In this document: positions 54,916-62,986 of the stretch, piece after piece | Position numbering within the stretch: position 1 is the first letter of the stretch | How the letters are laid out: the number at the start of each line of letters is the position of its first letter | NCBI RefSeq assembly: GCF_000685275.1 | Contig: NZ_ARYK01000001.1 | Span: 1-64,000 of the forward strand | DNA: 64,000 nucleotides | Source of the DNA: Hyphomonas johnsonii MHS-2 | Lineage (GTDB): Bacteria > Pseudomonadota > Alphaproteobacteria > Caulobacterales > Hyphomonadaceae | Direction: 5' to 3' | Position numbers and translations under genes: made by a program | Notes under the pieces: generated by a model | What the model was told of the DNA's origin: nothing | The model's database searches: none | What the model saw: only the letters and a program-made list of their open reading frames with translations

Positions 54916-57141
54916 TCAGGCCGCATGGTGGCGGATCCGGCGGAAGACCAGTTTCAGCATGAAGGCCATGAGGACGAGGATGATGCCGGCGAGCAGTTTC
55001 AGGTCGGAAAAGGTGCCGGTATTGGGCAGGGGTACGCCGCGTTCCACCTGCATCGGGGCGTTGGCCCCCTGCGGATCCGGCTTGCGGACGGCGAGGGCGT
55101 CCACGGGGATCAGCGGCATGTCCGAGCGCAGGCCGTCATGGCCGAAGACCTTGCCGAAATCCCAGCCGGCGGGAAGGTTCAGCGGCACCTGCGCGCTGTC
55201 CAGGTCGGCGCCGTCCGGGCGGCTGGGCGTCACGTCCACCGCGACGAGGCTGGTCAGGCGCGAGACAAGATGATGGGCGAGCGCGGTGCCGAGAATCTGG
55301 TCGTCGATGATGTCGGGCAGCGTGTCGGCGCGGGCGCGATCCAGTTCCAGCGAGGCGATCTTCTTGCGGGCCCAGAGTTTCGAGATGCCGGCGCGGTCGG
55401 CGGCCTGCTTGAGGGGGAGGCCGACTTTCCACGGCTGGTCGCCATTGATGCCGGAGACCCAGACGAGGCCGTCCCTGGTCGCCGCATGCGCGGCGATGAC
55501 GAGGGTTTCGCCGGAATAGACATCCGGCAGGGGCGACGGCCAGGCCTCGACGGCGGTGCCGTCCGGCCATGTCGCGGCAAGGTTGGTGATCGCCGGGCTT
55601 TCGAGCCGGGTGAACAGGGCGCCCATGCGGGTGGCGACTTCGCCGATATCGCCAATGTAGGTGTAGCTGCCCTGGCCGAGTTCGGCGGCGCGGGACATGA
55701 AGAAGCTGTTCGGGGCCGAACCGATGCCGACAGTGAAGATGCGGGCATCCTTGCGGTACTGGCTGATGGTTTCGAACAGCTGCTGCTCGTTGCCGATGGC
55801 GCCGTCGGTGAGGAAGACGACCTGGCGCAGGCGCCCGCCGGCATTGCGGTGGTCGGCGAGGGCTTCGCGCAGGGCGGGCAGCATTTCCGTGCCGCCGGTG
55901 GCCTCGAGATTGCTGACCCAGCGCGTGGCGCGGGCGAGATTTGCCTGCGTGGCATCACGGGGATGGTCGAACAGGGCGGTGGTGACGGAATTGAATTCGA
56001 TCACGTTGAACCGGTCCTCCGGCTTGAGGCGCGCGATGGCCAGCGCGAGGCTCTGGCGGGCCTGGCGGATCGACTCGCCGCCCATCGAGCCGGACGTGTC
56101 GATGATGAAGGTGATCTCGCGCGGTGGCGGCGGCGCAGATTGCGCGGCGACCGGTGGGGTGACCATCAGGAGGTAATAGGGCTCGCCGTCGACGGTTTCG
56201 GTGAACAGGGCGGCGCTGGGCGCCTTCGAGGCCTTGGGTGTCCAGGTCAGTTCGAAGTCGCGATTGGCCGGCACGCTGCCGGCCGACAGCGTCAGCGTGG
56301 CGGCGCTGGCACCGGACCAGTCAGTGTCCATCGCGTGATAGGTCGACTCGAGCTTTCCGACCGGGAAACCGGCATCGAGCGAGACGTTCAGCGTAAGCGG
56401 GTTGGTGTCGCCGGTTTGCGGGTTGAGAACCGGCGGTGCGATACGCTCGCGGTCCGGCACGGGGTCGACCACGGCCCAGCCCTCGTCGCCGAGGGAGGCG
56501 GTGAGCACCTGCGGTTCCGGCATGTAGCGCGGGGCAACCACCATGGGGAAGCGCAGCGAGAACGTGTCGTCGGCGAGGTGGACGGTTTCCTGGTATTCGA
56601 TCTGGACAATGATGGTTTCGCCGGGGCCGATATTGGCGACGGAATTGGTGAAAAGATTGGGACGTTCCTGTTCGAGCAGGGCGGTCTTCCTGCCCTCCGC
56701 CTTGGCCTGTTCGTAGATGGCTTTCGCCTTCTGGCGTTCCTCGATCATGCCTTCGATGAAGCGGTCACCGATCTGCATGCGGAGCGTGTCGACGGCGCTT
56801 TCATCCGGCAGGGGGAAGACATAGACGCCTTCGACCCAGCCATCGGTGGTGTTCTCGAAGCGCTGGGTGACGCGGGTGCGGGCGATCGGGCCTGAAATGT
56901 CGATCTGCACATCGGTCAGCAGGGCCGGGGCCTGGACGTACTTGCCGGGCGTGGAGGATTTCAGCAGCAGCGTGCCGGAGGTGGCGTCATTCGGCGTGAC
57001 GAGGCGGGGTTCCTGGTCGGCCCAGGCCGCCCCGGCCGCGAAAGCCGCCGCCGTCAGGAGGGCACCAATCCACTGACCCGATCGGGACAACAAAGGGCTC
57101 CGGTCTGTGATCCTGGCGCGTATCCTGATGGCGGCGAGCAT
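54916..57141 (-). CDS. Sortase target protein, VIT and VWA domains with LPNTG signal
   Basis: 741 residues. A signal peptide (about 25-42), a VIT domain (about 60-185), a VWA domain with metal-site motif DTSGSMGG (348-355), and at the C-terminus a sorting signal: LPNTGT (about 705), a hydrophobic helix (LLAGIILVLMAFMLKLVF) and a basic tail (RRIRHHAA). This is the marine proteobacterial sortase target architecture. The sortase probably anchors it at the cell surface or in the membrane. AAGGAAAGGAAAC precedes the ATG. VIT/VWA proteins usually bind other proteins. Confidence 0.92.
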   Translation of the reverse strand: MLAAIRIRARITDRSPLLSRSGQWIGALLTAAAFAAGAAWADQEPRLVTPNDATSGTLLLKSSTPGKYVQAPALLTDVQIDISGPIARTRVTQRFENTTDGWVEGVYVFPLPDESAVDTLRMQIGDRFIEGMIEERQKAKAIYEQAKAEGRKTALLEQERPNLFTNSVANIGPGETIIVQIEYQETVHLADDTFSLRFPMVVAPRYMPEPQVLTASLGDEGWAVVDPVPDRERIAPPVLNPQTGDTNPLTLNVSLDAGFPVGKLESTYHAMDTDWSGASAATLTLSAGSVPANRDFELTWTPKASKAPSAALFTETVDGEPYYLLMVTPPVAAQSAPPPPREITFIIDTSGSMGGESIRQARQSLALAIARLKPEDRFNVIEFNSVTTALFDHPRDATQANLARATRWVSNLEATGGTEMLPALREALADHRNAGGRLRQVVFLTDGAIGNEQQLFETISQYRKDARIFTVGIGSAPNSFFMSRAAELGQGSYTYIGDIGEVATRMGALFTRLESPAITNLAATWPDGTAVEAWPSPLPDVYSGETLVIAAHAATRDGLVWVSGINGDQPWKVGLPLKQAADRAGISKLWARKKIASLELDRARADTLPDIIDDQILGTALAHHLVSRLTSLVAVDVTPSRPDGADLDSAQVPLNLPAGWDFGKVFGHDGLRSDMPLIPVDALAVRKPDPQGANAPMQVERGVPLPNTGTFSDLKLLAGIILVLMAFMLKLVFRRIRHHAA

Positions 57142-57355
57142 GGTCGTTTCCTTTCCTTGCGCATGTGCAATGACTGCAGGCTGCGCCCCGAATGCGGCGG
57201 GAAATGTCAGGCATTCGGGCAGGGGCGGGATATGTTCAGGGCGGTTTGGTGCGGGGATTGGGGCGAGGGTGTGCCGAAGGCTGACGAAATGGGGCGGAAC
57301 GGGGGATAGCCCTGTTCCTGTCCGACCGTGGTGCCTGCGGCTGTATAGTCGGCGC

Positions 57356-57964
57356 ATGATTACATCAGGCAAACGGCGGCAGGTGAGTGAGCGGGAGGGG
57401 CGGGAGATGCGCCTGTTCTGGTTGCTTGGGCATACGGGCAAGGCGATTGCGCAGCGGATGGGGCGGGACCGGAAAACGGTGTGCGCGACGATCCGCGAGC
57501 GCGGGCTGGATGCGCCGGAAGGGCCGTTCGAGATGGCGTGGCTGGTGATGAAGCGGGAACTGGATGCGATGGCAGAGGCGCTGGCCGGGGGTGGCGAGGT
57601 GGACACGGCGAAGATGCTGAGGCTGGCCGCCGAGCTGCGCCATACCGAGGCGGCGATGCGGGCAGCGGCGCGGGACGTGCTGGAGGATGAGGCAGATGCG
57701 GGGGAAGCGGATGACGCGCAGGGAATCTGGGAGCGTCTCGAAGCAGTGGAACAGCAACGCCGCCTGGACGCCGCAGGATTACCGGCTGAGGGAGCGGGCG
57801 ATTCAGCAGGGTTTGAACAGTCTGACGCAGGAGATGCAGGATTACCTGAAACGAAATCCGTTTATCTTCGAAGCCCGCGATACGCAGGTTCCACCGCGGG
57901 GCCCCTGGCGGACATGGCTGTTCATGGGCGGGCGCGGCGCCGGCAAGACGCGGGCGGGGGCTGA
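57356..57964 (+). CDS. Putative small terminase subunit (HTH protein)
   Basis: About 200 residues as an open frame; the functional part is probably the first 150. A helix-turn-helix is visible in HTGKAIAQRMGRDRKTVCATIRERGL (residues 20-50), followed by helices and an acidic end. It lies directly before and overlaps the large terminase gene, the position of a small subunit (gene g1 in gene transfer agents). The final 70 codons overlap the terminase frame and lose coding bias. I cannot prove the function from sequence. Confidence 0.55.
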   Translation: MITSGKRRQVSEREGREMRLFWLLGHTGKAIAQRMGRDRKTVCATIRERGLDAPEGPFEMAWLVMKRELDAMAEALAGGGEVDTAKMLRLAAELRHTEAAMRAAARDVLEDEADAGEADDAQGIWERLEAVEQQRRLDAAGLPAEGAGDSAGFEQSDAGDAGLPETKSVYLRSPRYAGSTAGPLADMAVHGRARRRQDAGGG

Positions 57965-59063
57965 ATGGGTGCGCATGGCGGTGCGGGCCGGGTGCCGCCG
58001 CGTGGCGCTGGTCGGGCCGGCGCTCTCGGACGTGCGCGAGGTGATGATCGAGGGGCCGAGCGGATTGCGGCACCTGAAGGGCGCAGGCGGCACGCCAGTG
58101 TATGAAGTGTCGCGGCGGCGGCTGGTATGGCCGAACGGGGCGGAGGCGTTCGTCTTCTCGGCGGAAGACCCGGACAGTTTGCGCGGGCCGCAATTCGACG
58201 CGGCCTGGTGCGACGAGGTGGGGGCCTGGGCGAAGGGGGATGCGGTGTGGGACACGCTCCAGATGGGGCTTCGGCTGGGGCCGGGGCCGCGCTGTGTGGC
58301 GACGACCACGCCGCGCCCGGTGGACCTGGTGAAGCGGCTGGTGGGCGCGCCGGACAGCCGGGTGACGCGCAGCGCGACGCGGGAGAATGCGGTGAACCTG
58401 TCACCCGGATTCGTGGCGGCAATGGAGGCGGCCTATGCCGGCTCGTCACTGGCACGGCAGGAGTTGATGGGCGACCTTCTGGAAGACCCGAAGGGCGCGC
58501 TCTTTGTAAGGAGCATGCTGGACAGGAACCGCGTGTTCGCCGCGCCGGGGATGGCGGACATTGTCGTGGCCGTGGACCCGCCGGCGACGAGCGGGCCGCG
58601 GGCCGATGCCTGCGGGATCGTGGCGGCGGGCGTGGCCGAGGCGGCAGGCTTCGGGCGGCGTTGTTTCGTGCTGGGCGATGCCTCGGCGCCGGGGCTGCGG
58701 CCAGCCGACTGGGCGGGCCGGGCCGTCTCGCTGGCCGAGGCGGTGGGCGCGTCGATGATCATCGCCGAGGCCAACCAGGGCGGCGAGATGGTGCGCCAGA
58801 CGCTGGTGAGTTCGGGCTGCCGGTTGCCAGTGCGGCTGGTGCATGCGCGGTTGGGCAAGCGGGCACGGGCGCTGCCGGTGGCGCTGCTGTATGAGCAGGG
58901 CAAGGTGGCGCATGTCGGGCTGCTGGCGACACTGGAAGACCAGATGTGCCGGTTCGGAGCGGACGGGTTCGCCGGCTCGCCGGACCGGGTGGATGCACTG
59001 GTCTGGGCCGTGTGGGCGCTGATGCTGGAGCGCGGCGAGGGGCCGCGTATCAGGGCGCTCTAG
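57711..59063 (+). CDS. Terminase large subunit, gene-transfer-agent type
   Basis: About 450 residues. Walker A FMGGRGAGKTRAGAEWVR (residues 73-80), Walker B with the catalytic acid FDAAWCDEVG, TTPRP motif, and a nuclease domain with Asp in VVAVDPPATSG and in DRVDALVWAVW. This GGRGAGKTRAGAEW pattern is typical of RcGTA gene g2 and related phage terminases. Such proteins package DNA into heads. Starts at 57687, 57711 and 57834 are possible. No portal, capsid or tail gene follows, so it is an isolated packaging gene pair. Confidence 0.88.
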   Translation: MTRRESGSVSKQWNSNAAWTPQDYRLRERAIQQGLNSLTQEMQDYLKRNPFIFEARDTQVPPRGPWRTWLFMGGRGAGKTRAGAEWVRMAVRAGCRRVALVGPALSDVREVMIEGPSGLRHLKGAGGTPVYEVSRRRLVWPNGAEAFVFSAEDPDSLRGPQFDAAWCDEVGAWAKGDAVWDTLQMGLRLGPGPRCVATTTPRPVDLVKRLVGAPDSRVTRSATRENAVNLSPGFVAAMEAAYAGSSLARQELMGDLLEDPKGALFVRSMLDRNRVFAAPGMADIVVAVDPPATSGPRADACGIVAAGVAEAAGFGRRCFVLGDASAPGLRPADWAGRAVSLAEAVGASMIIAEANQGGEMVRQTLVSSGCRLPVRLVHARLGKRARALPVALLYEQGKVAHVGLLATLEDQMCRFGADGFAGSPDRVDALVWAVWALMLERGEGPRIRAL

Positions 59064-59521
59064 TTGCCGGCGCGGAAGGACTTGCGGCCGAAATAGGCGT
59101 TCTTCGGCGCATCGTCCGTGCCCGTCGGTTCAGTACCTGCGGCGGGGGTTTCGGCTTCGGCTTCGACCGCGGTTGCCTGCGGGGCGGTGGTCTCGCCGGC
59201 CATGACCTTGCGGATGTGCGCGGCAGCGGCGCCGGCAGTGGAGACTTCATAATCGTCGACCGCCTTGTCGAGGCGGCGGGCGAGCAGGCGAGCCTGGTGG
59301 GCCGTCAGTTTCTTCAGTTCGGTTTCGAAGATCTCGTGACCGACCGCCTCGCGCAGGGCGATCATGTCTTCGGTGGCCTGGCCGGCCGAATTCATGAGCT
59401 TGCGGACAAGCAGGCCGGCGGCATTGGCGAAGTCGCGGTCGGCAAGCCGGCTGAAACGGTCGCGATTTTCCAGCAGGGCCGCGAGCGCGGCGGCGCCGGC
59501 GGTCGGCGGTGTCAGGCTCAT
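59060..59521 (-). CDS. Small helical partner of ParA
   Basis: 153 residues, mostly helical (about residues 15-110: ALLENRDRFSRLADRDFANAAGLLVRKLMNSAGQATEDMIALREAVGHEIFETELKKLTAHQ), then an Ala/Pro/Glu-rich disordered tail ending in NAYFGRKSFRAGN. It shows no ParB HTH. The ATG overlaps the parA stop by 4 bp (ATGA at 59518-59521), so it is coupled to ParA. Its stop codon shares CTAG with the convergent terminase stop. It could be an adaptor that couples ParA to a cargo. Confidence 0.65.
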   Translation of the reverse strand: MSLTPPTAGAAALAALLENRDRFSRLADRDFANAAGLLVRKLMNSAGQATEDMIALREAVGHEIFETELKKLTAHQARLLARRLDKAVDDYEVSTAGAAAAHIRKVMAGETTAPQATAVEAEAETPAAGTEPTGTDDAPKNAYFGRKSFRAGN

Positions 59522-60402
59522 TTGAGGCGCTCCTGGACTTCGTTGAGCAGCTTCTGGATGGTGGACAGGGCATCGCCCGGCCATTTGGCCGCCAGGGTCG
59601 GATCGGGGCCGAGCTCGATCGGGTTGGTGGCAAAGCCGGTCTTGAGGGGGATGACCGTGTCGAACATCTCGAATTCGGCGTCCTCTGACTTGGCCGCTTC
59701 GCGCATGGCCTGAAGGACGACCTGCTGGTGCGGCGTGTTGTCGAACCGCGTCGCCAGCACGACCGGCAGGCTTTCGATGTCCCGGTCGCGCAGATTCGCC
59801 ATGATGTCGCCAGTGAAGAGGTCGAGACCGAGCGTGGACATGAAATCCGGGATCGTGGGCACGATGATGAGGTGGCTGGCGGCGAGGACGCTTTCGGTCA
59901 TCACCGAGATGCCGGGCGGGCAGTCGCAGATGATGACGTCATAATCGGCCTTGAGCAGGTTGAAATCGTCGCGCAGGCGGCGGCCGACCTGGCCCTGCAG
60001 GGCCTCCATCGAGTATTTCTTGGCGGTGAGTTCGTAGATCAGCTCGCGCTCGGTCTTGCGCAGGCGCGGGCTGGACGGGATGAGGTCGAGCGGCAGCGGC
60101 TTGCCGTCATGGCTGACATCGCTGGCATTGGTGACGACGAAGTCGGACAGGCGCTTCTGCTCATTGGCGAAGAAGTTTTCCAGCAGCCAGTCGGAAATCG
60201 TGGCGTAGTCATTGATGGCCTGGAACAGGTGTTCGTCGCCCTCGTGGCCGTAGACCAGCAGCGAGGCGTTGGCCTGCGTGTCGAGATCGACGACCAGCGT
60301 GCGGCGACCAGAGGCGGCGAAGGCCTCGGCCAGGCTGACGCAGGTCGTGGTCTTTCCGACGCCGCCTTTGGAATTGGCGATCGAGATGACGCGTGCCGAC
60401 AT
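59518..60402 (-). CDS. ParA family ATPase
   Basis: 294 residues. The deviant Walker A motif KGGVGKTTT is near residues 12-20 (signature Lys12 and Lys17), DLDTQANASLLVYG follows and the Walker B region is IICDCPPGISVMTESVL. This is a ParA/Soj-type ATPase that would form dynamic nucleoid-bound gradients. No ParB or parS is recognised next to it, and MipZ or chromosomal ParA would not lie here. The start (MSARVISIANSKGG) has a GAGGAGC site. Confidence 0.92.
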   Translation of the reverse strand: MSARVISIANSKGGVGKTTTCVSLAEAFAASGRRTLVVDLDTQANASLLVYGHEGDEHLFQAINDYATISDWLLENFFANEQKRLSDFVVTNASDVSHDGKPLPLDLIPSSPRLRKTERELIYELTAKKYSMEALQGQVGRRLRDDFNLLKADYDVIICDCPPGISVMTESVLAASHLIIVPTIPDFMSTLGLDLFTGDIMANLRDRDIESLPVVLATRFDNTPHQQVVLQAMREAAKSEDAEFEMFDTVIPLKTGFATNPIELGPDPTLAAKWPGDALSTIQKLLNEVQERLK

Positions 60403-60562
60403 TCTGCTAGCTCCTCTGCCCCGGACTGAAGCGCGGGACAAAGCAGAATTCAATGGGAATGGCTATCGCCGCAAGGTCACAAATTGCAGCACCCGCAATA
60501 TGATTTCCCTCAGGTTTCCAACGTAGTGCCCGAGGATTCCTTGGAAAAATCCTTTTCGGTCC

Positions 60563-60617
60563 GACCGGCATCCCGGTCGCGGTAAATTCTCCCGGTCGAA
60601 ACAAGTTCAACCGGGAG
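60563..60617. promoter_or_regulatory. Inverted and direct repeats between parA and the small gene
   Basis: GACCGG-CATC-CCGGTC (60563-60578) and CTCCCGGT/ACCGGGAG arms (60589-60596 and 60610-60617). TCCCGGTCG also occurs as a direct repeat at 60571-60579 and 60590-60598, 19 bp apart. Such clustered sites suit a regulator or a partition-type (centromere-like) site. Function is inferred only from position and symmetry. Confidence 0.5.
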
Positions 60618-60628
60618 CGAGACAAGGC

Positions 60629-60990
60629 ATGAATTGGACCTGGCCGTTTGCACGTCAAGGTGGTGAGTCGAAGGCGGCAATGCCGGGGGCGAGACACTGG
60701 CCTATGAGGACATTGGCGGCCGACCGTGGCCGGTCGCGCATGTGCGCCTGCGCGCCAGCGTGCTGGACTGGGTGCGCCGGGGCGCTGACGTGGCAGAGAG
60801 CTGGGCCTTCCCGGAGGCCGGGAATTCCGGGCGCTTTGCGGTTGAGGTCGACACCGGAAGCGGCTTTGGCGGGCGGTTTGATGTCGGCAGCCCGGTTGCC
60901 GAACTGGCGGAGGGCGTGCTGGCCGCACGGGTGGCCGAGATCGGACCGGACGGGCGGATCGGCCCGTGGGCGGTGATCACGAGCGGGTAG
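60629..60990 (+). pseudogene. Small gene with an apparent frameshift
   Basis: Frame 2 from ATG 60629 encodes MNWTWPFARQGGESKAAMPG; coding-like bias then passes to frame 1, which reads GETLAYEDIGGRPWPVAHVRLRASV... up to the TAG-class stop at 60990. Adding one G to the GGGGG run at 60685-60689 joins both into one frame of about 120 residues. The end (IGPDGRIGPWAVITSG) resembles the last strand of a fibronectin-type module. Either a real indel, a sequencing error or -1 slippage is possible. Confidence 0.4.
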
Positions 60991-61042
60991 CAGAATCAGT
61001 TGGCCCCCGGTAAACTGCTGCAGACGCAAGAGGGTGGCGGGC

Positions 61043-61537
61043 ATGTCTGACGATTTCCAGATCAGGGCGTTTCGCCCGGGTGACCTGACGCAGATGCAGG
61101 CCGTCCGCGAAGTGGCCTTCCGGCCCGTCTTCAAGTCACTCCGCCAGATTGTCGGTGAGGCGCTGGCGCCGGTCGTGTTCGCCGAAGCGGAACGGGCGCA
61201 GGCAGACCTTCTGGACCAGATATGCGCGGAGGATTCAGCCGACATCGTATTCGTCGCCGAACAGGCCGGCGACATTGTCGGGTTCTGTTCGCTGAAACTG
61301 GACCCCGAGACAAAGGTCGGCGAAATCGGGCTGAATGCCGTGGACCCGGTGGTGCAGCGCGAAGGTCTCGGCACGGCGATGTATGTTTACGCGCTTGATA
61401 TCATGCGGGCGCAGGGCATGATCGCGGCGAGTGTCGGAACCGGCGGCGACCCGAGCCATGCGCCGGCCCGCCGCGCTTACAAGAAGGCCGGGTTCGCGCG
61501 GGCTGTGCAGAGCGTTTATTTGTACCGGACACTGTAG
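61043..61537 (+). CDS. GNAT family N-acetyltransferase
   Basis: 164 residues. The cofactor loop region is VVQREGLGTAMYVYALDIMR (motif A, R/QxxGxG) and the later PARRAYKKAGF. The N-terminal half (IRAFRPGDLTQMQAVREVAF) fits a GNAT fold. The acceptor is unknown. The ATG at 61043 is preceded by AGAGGGTGG. A single gene between the ParA/terminase region and the J-protein gene. Confidence 0.82.
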   Translation: MSDDFQIRAFRPGDLTQMQAVREVAFRPVFKSLRQIVGEALAPVVFAEAERAQADLLDQICAEDSADIVFVAEQAGDIVGFCSLKLDPETKVGEIGLNAVDPVVQREGLGTAMYVYALDIMRAQGMIAASVGTGGDPSHAPARRAYKKAGFARAVQSVYLYRTL

Positions 61538-61695
61538 GGCCTGCCGGGGCCGGAGCCTCAGGTGCCGCGGCAGGTGTTCAGGCTGGCAGGACCAGTCTGG
61601 ACGGGCGAACGGACGCAGGTGGGTTTCATTCAGGGCCGGAACACCCTAACTCATGGCGGACACGACGTTTTACCCAATCAGAGGAATACCCGACC

Positions 61696-62568
61696 TTGGC
61701 CCTTGATCCCTACAGCGTGCTCGGCGTTTCCCGCACCGCGAGCGATGCCGACATCAAGAAAGCCTATCGCAACAAGGCGAAAGCCCTGCACCCGGACCTG
61801 CATCCGGATGACGAAAAGAAGATGGAAGAGTTCAAGCGGGTCTCCCAGGCCTGGGACATCCTTGGTGACAACGACAAGAAGGCCAAGTTCGACCGCGGCG
61901 AAATCGACGGCGACGGCAACCCGGCCGGGTTTGCCGGCAGCTATCCCGGTGGTGGCGCGGGCCCGGGCGGCACCCATCGCTGGGAAACGCGCGGCGGCGC
62001 CCCGTTCGGGGCACAGGGCGATCCGTTCGAGGATATCCTGGGCGGCATGTTCGGCGGGCGCCGGCGCAGCCCCGGCCCGCAAAAGGGCCGTGATATCCGT
62101 TATCGTGTGGAAGTTTCGTTCGAGGACGCCGTGAATGGCGCCCGGCGGCGCATGACCATGGCCGACGGAACCGCACTGGACGTCAATATCCCGGCCGGGA
62201 TCGATACCGGCCAGACCCTGCGCCTGAAAAGCCAGGGCCAGCCTTCACCCAATGGCGGGGCACCGGGCGATGCCCTGCTCGAAGTCGAGGTACGCAAGAG
62301 CACTGTCTGGCAACGCGACGGGCGCGATTTGCACATGGATGTGCCGATCGGCCTGAAGACGGCGGTCCTTGGCGGCAGCGTGGAAGTGAAAACACCATCC
62401 GGCCAGCTGACCCTGAAAGTGCCGGCGGGCTCGAATACCGGATCCCAGCTGCGCCTGCGCGGCAAGGGTGTGCAGGGCGCCAATCCCGGCAATCTCTATG
62501 CCCACCTCAAGATCGTGCTGGACGACCCGGCCGATGCCGGGTTGAAGCGATGGGCCGAAGGGCGTTAG
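61696..62568 (+). CDS. DnaJ-class co-chaperone, CbpA-like
   Basis: 290 residues. J domain with HPD (KALHPDLHPDD) and helix YSVLGVSRTASDADIKKAYR, a Gly-rich linker (SYPGGGAGPGGTHRW), and the C-terminal DnaJ domains (VSFEDAVNGARRRMTMADGTALDVNIPAGIDTGQTLRLKSQG and the second GSNTGSQLRLRGKGVQG). It has no zinc-finger domain, so it is of the CbpA type rather than DnaJ. The start codon is TTG with AGAGGA 9 bp upstream. Confidence 0.9.
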   Translation: MALDPYSVLGVSRTASDADIKKAYRNKAKALHPDLHPDDEKKMEEFKRVSQAWDILGDNDKKAKFDRGEIDGDGNPAGFAGSYPGGGAGPGGTHRWETRGGAPFGAQGDPFEDILGGMFGGRRRSPGPQKGRDIRYRVEVSFEDAVNGARRRMTMADGTALDVNIPAGIDTGQTLRLKSQGQPSPNGGAPGDALLEVEVRKSTVWQRDGRDLHMDVPIGLKTAVLGGSVEVKTPSGQLTLKVPAGSNTGSQLRLRGKGVQGANPGNLYAHLKIVLDDPADAGLKRWAEGR

Positions 62569-62634
62569 GATCCTGAACAGTTCCAACACATACGTTCACT
62601 TCGCATTCAGGGCTTTGGACCTATAGGCTGAGCC

Positions 62635-62952
62635 ATGAAACGGATTATTGCCTCCCTTGCGATTCTCGGCCTGTTTGCGGCCGGGCCAGCGCTTGCGCAG
62701 CCGAAATGGGGAGATTCCTTCTCTCCGGGACAGGCGCGTGAGGCCGTGCGCGACGGCAAGACCGTGCCGCTGAGCAAGATTTTCCAGAACCTGAAGCGGG
62801 AATATGGCGGCTACCAGCTGAGCGCGGACCTGTTCTCGAAGTCCGGGGGCGGCGCTGAATACCACATAGACTGGATGACCGGCGATGGGCACAAGGTGCG
62901 CTTTGTCGTCGATGCCCAATCCGGAACCATAACGAATCGTCGCGGTTCGTAA
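62635..62952 (+). CDS. Small exported PepSY-like protein
   Basis: 105 residues with a signal peptide (MKRIIASLAILGLFAAGPALA). The mature part, AREAVRDGKTVPLSKIFQNLKREYGGYQLSADLF...AEYHIDWMTGDGHKVRFVVDAQSGTI, matches the PepSY-like layout, often with protease-inhibitor-like roles or linked to sensor kinases. It lies 34 bp upstream of the response regulator gene, so it is probably part of that two-component operon. Confidence 0.75.
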   Translation: MKRIIASLAILGLFAAGPALAQPKWGDSFSPGQAREAVRDGKTVPLSKIFQNLKREYGGYQLSADLFSKSGGGAEYHIDWMTGDGHKVRFVVDAQSGTITNRRGS

Positions 62953-62986
62953 TGTGTGATAATCCGTTACAAGGAAGGTAGTTCCC

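Noticed and set aside
54913-56895. A 660-codon plus-strand frame opposite the sortase target gene
   Set aside because: The minus frame has signal peptide, VIT, VWA and LPNTG features; the plus frame is a GC-driven shadow.
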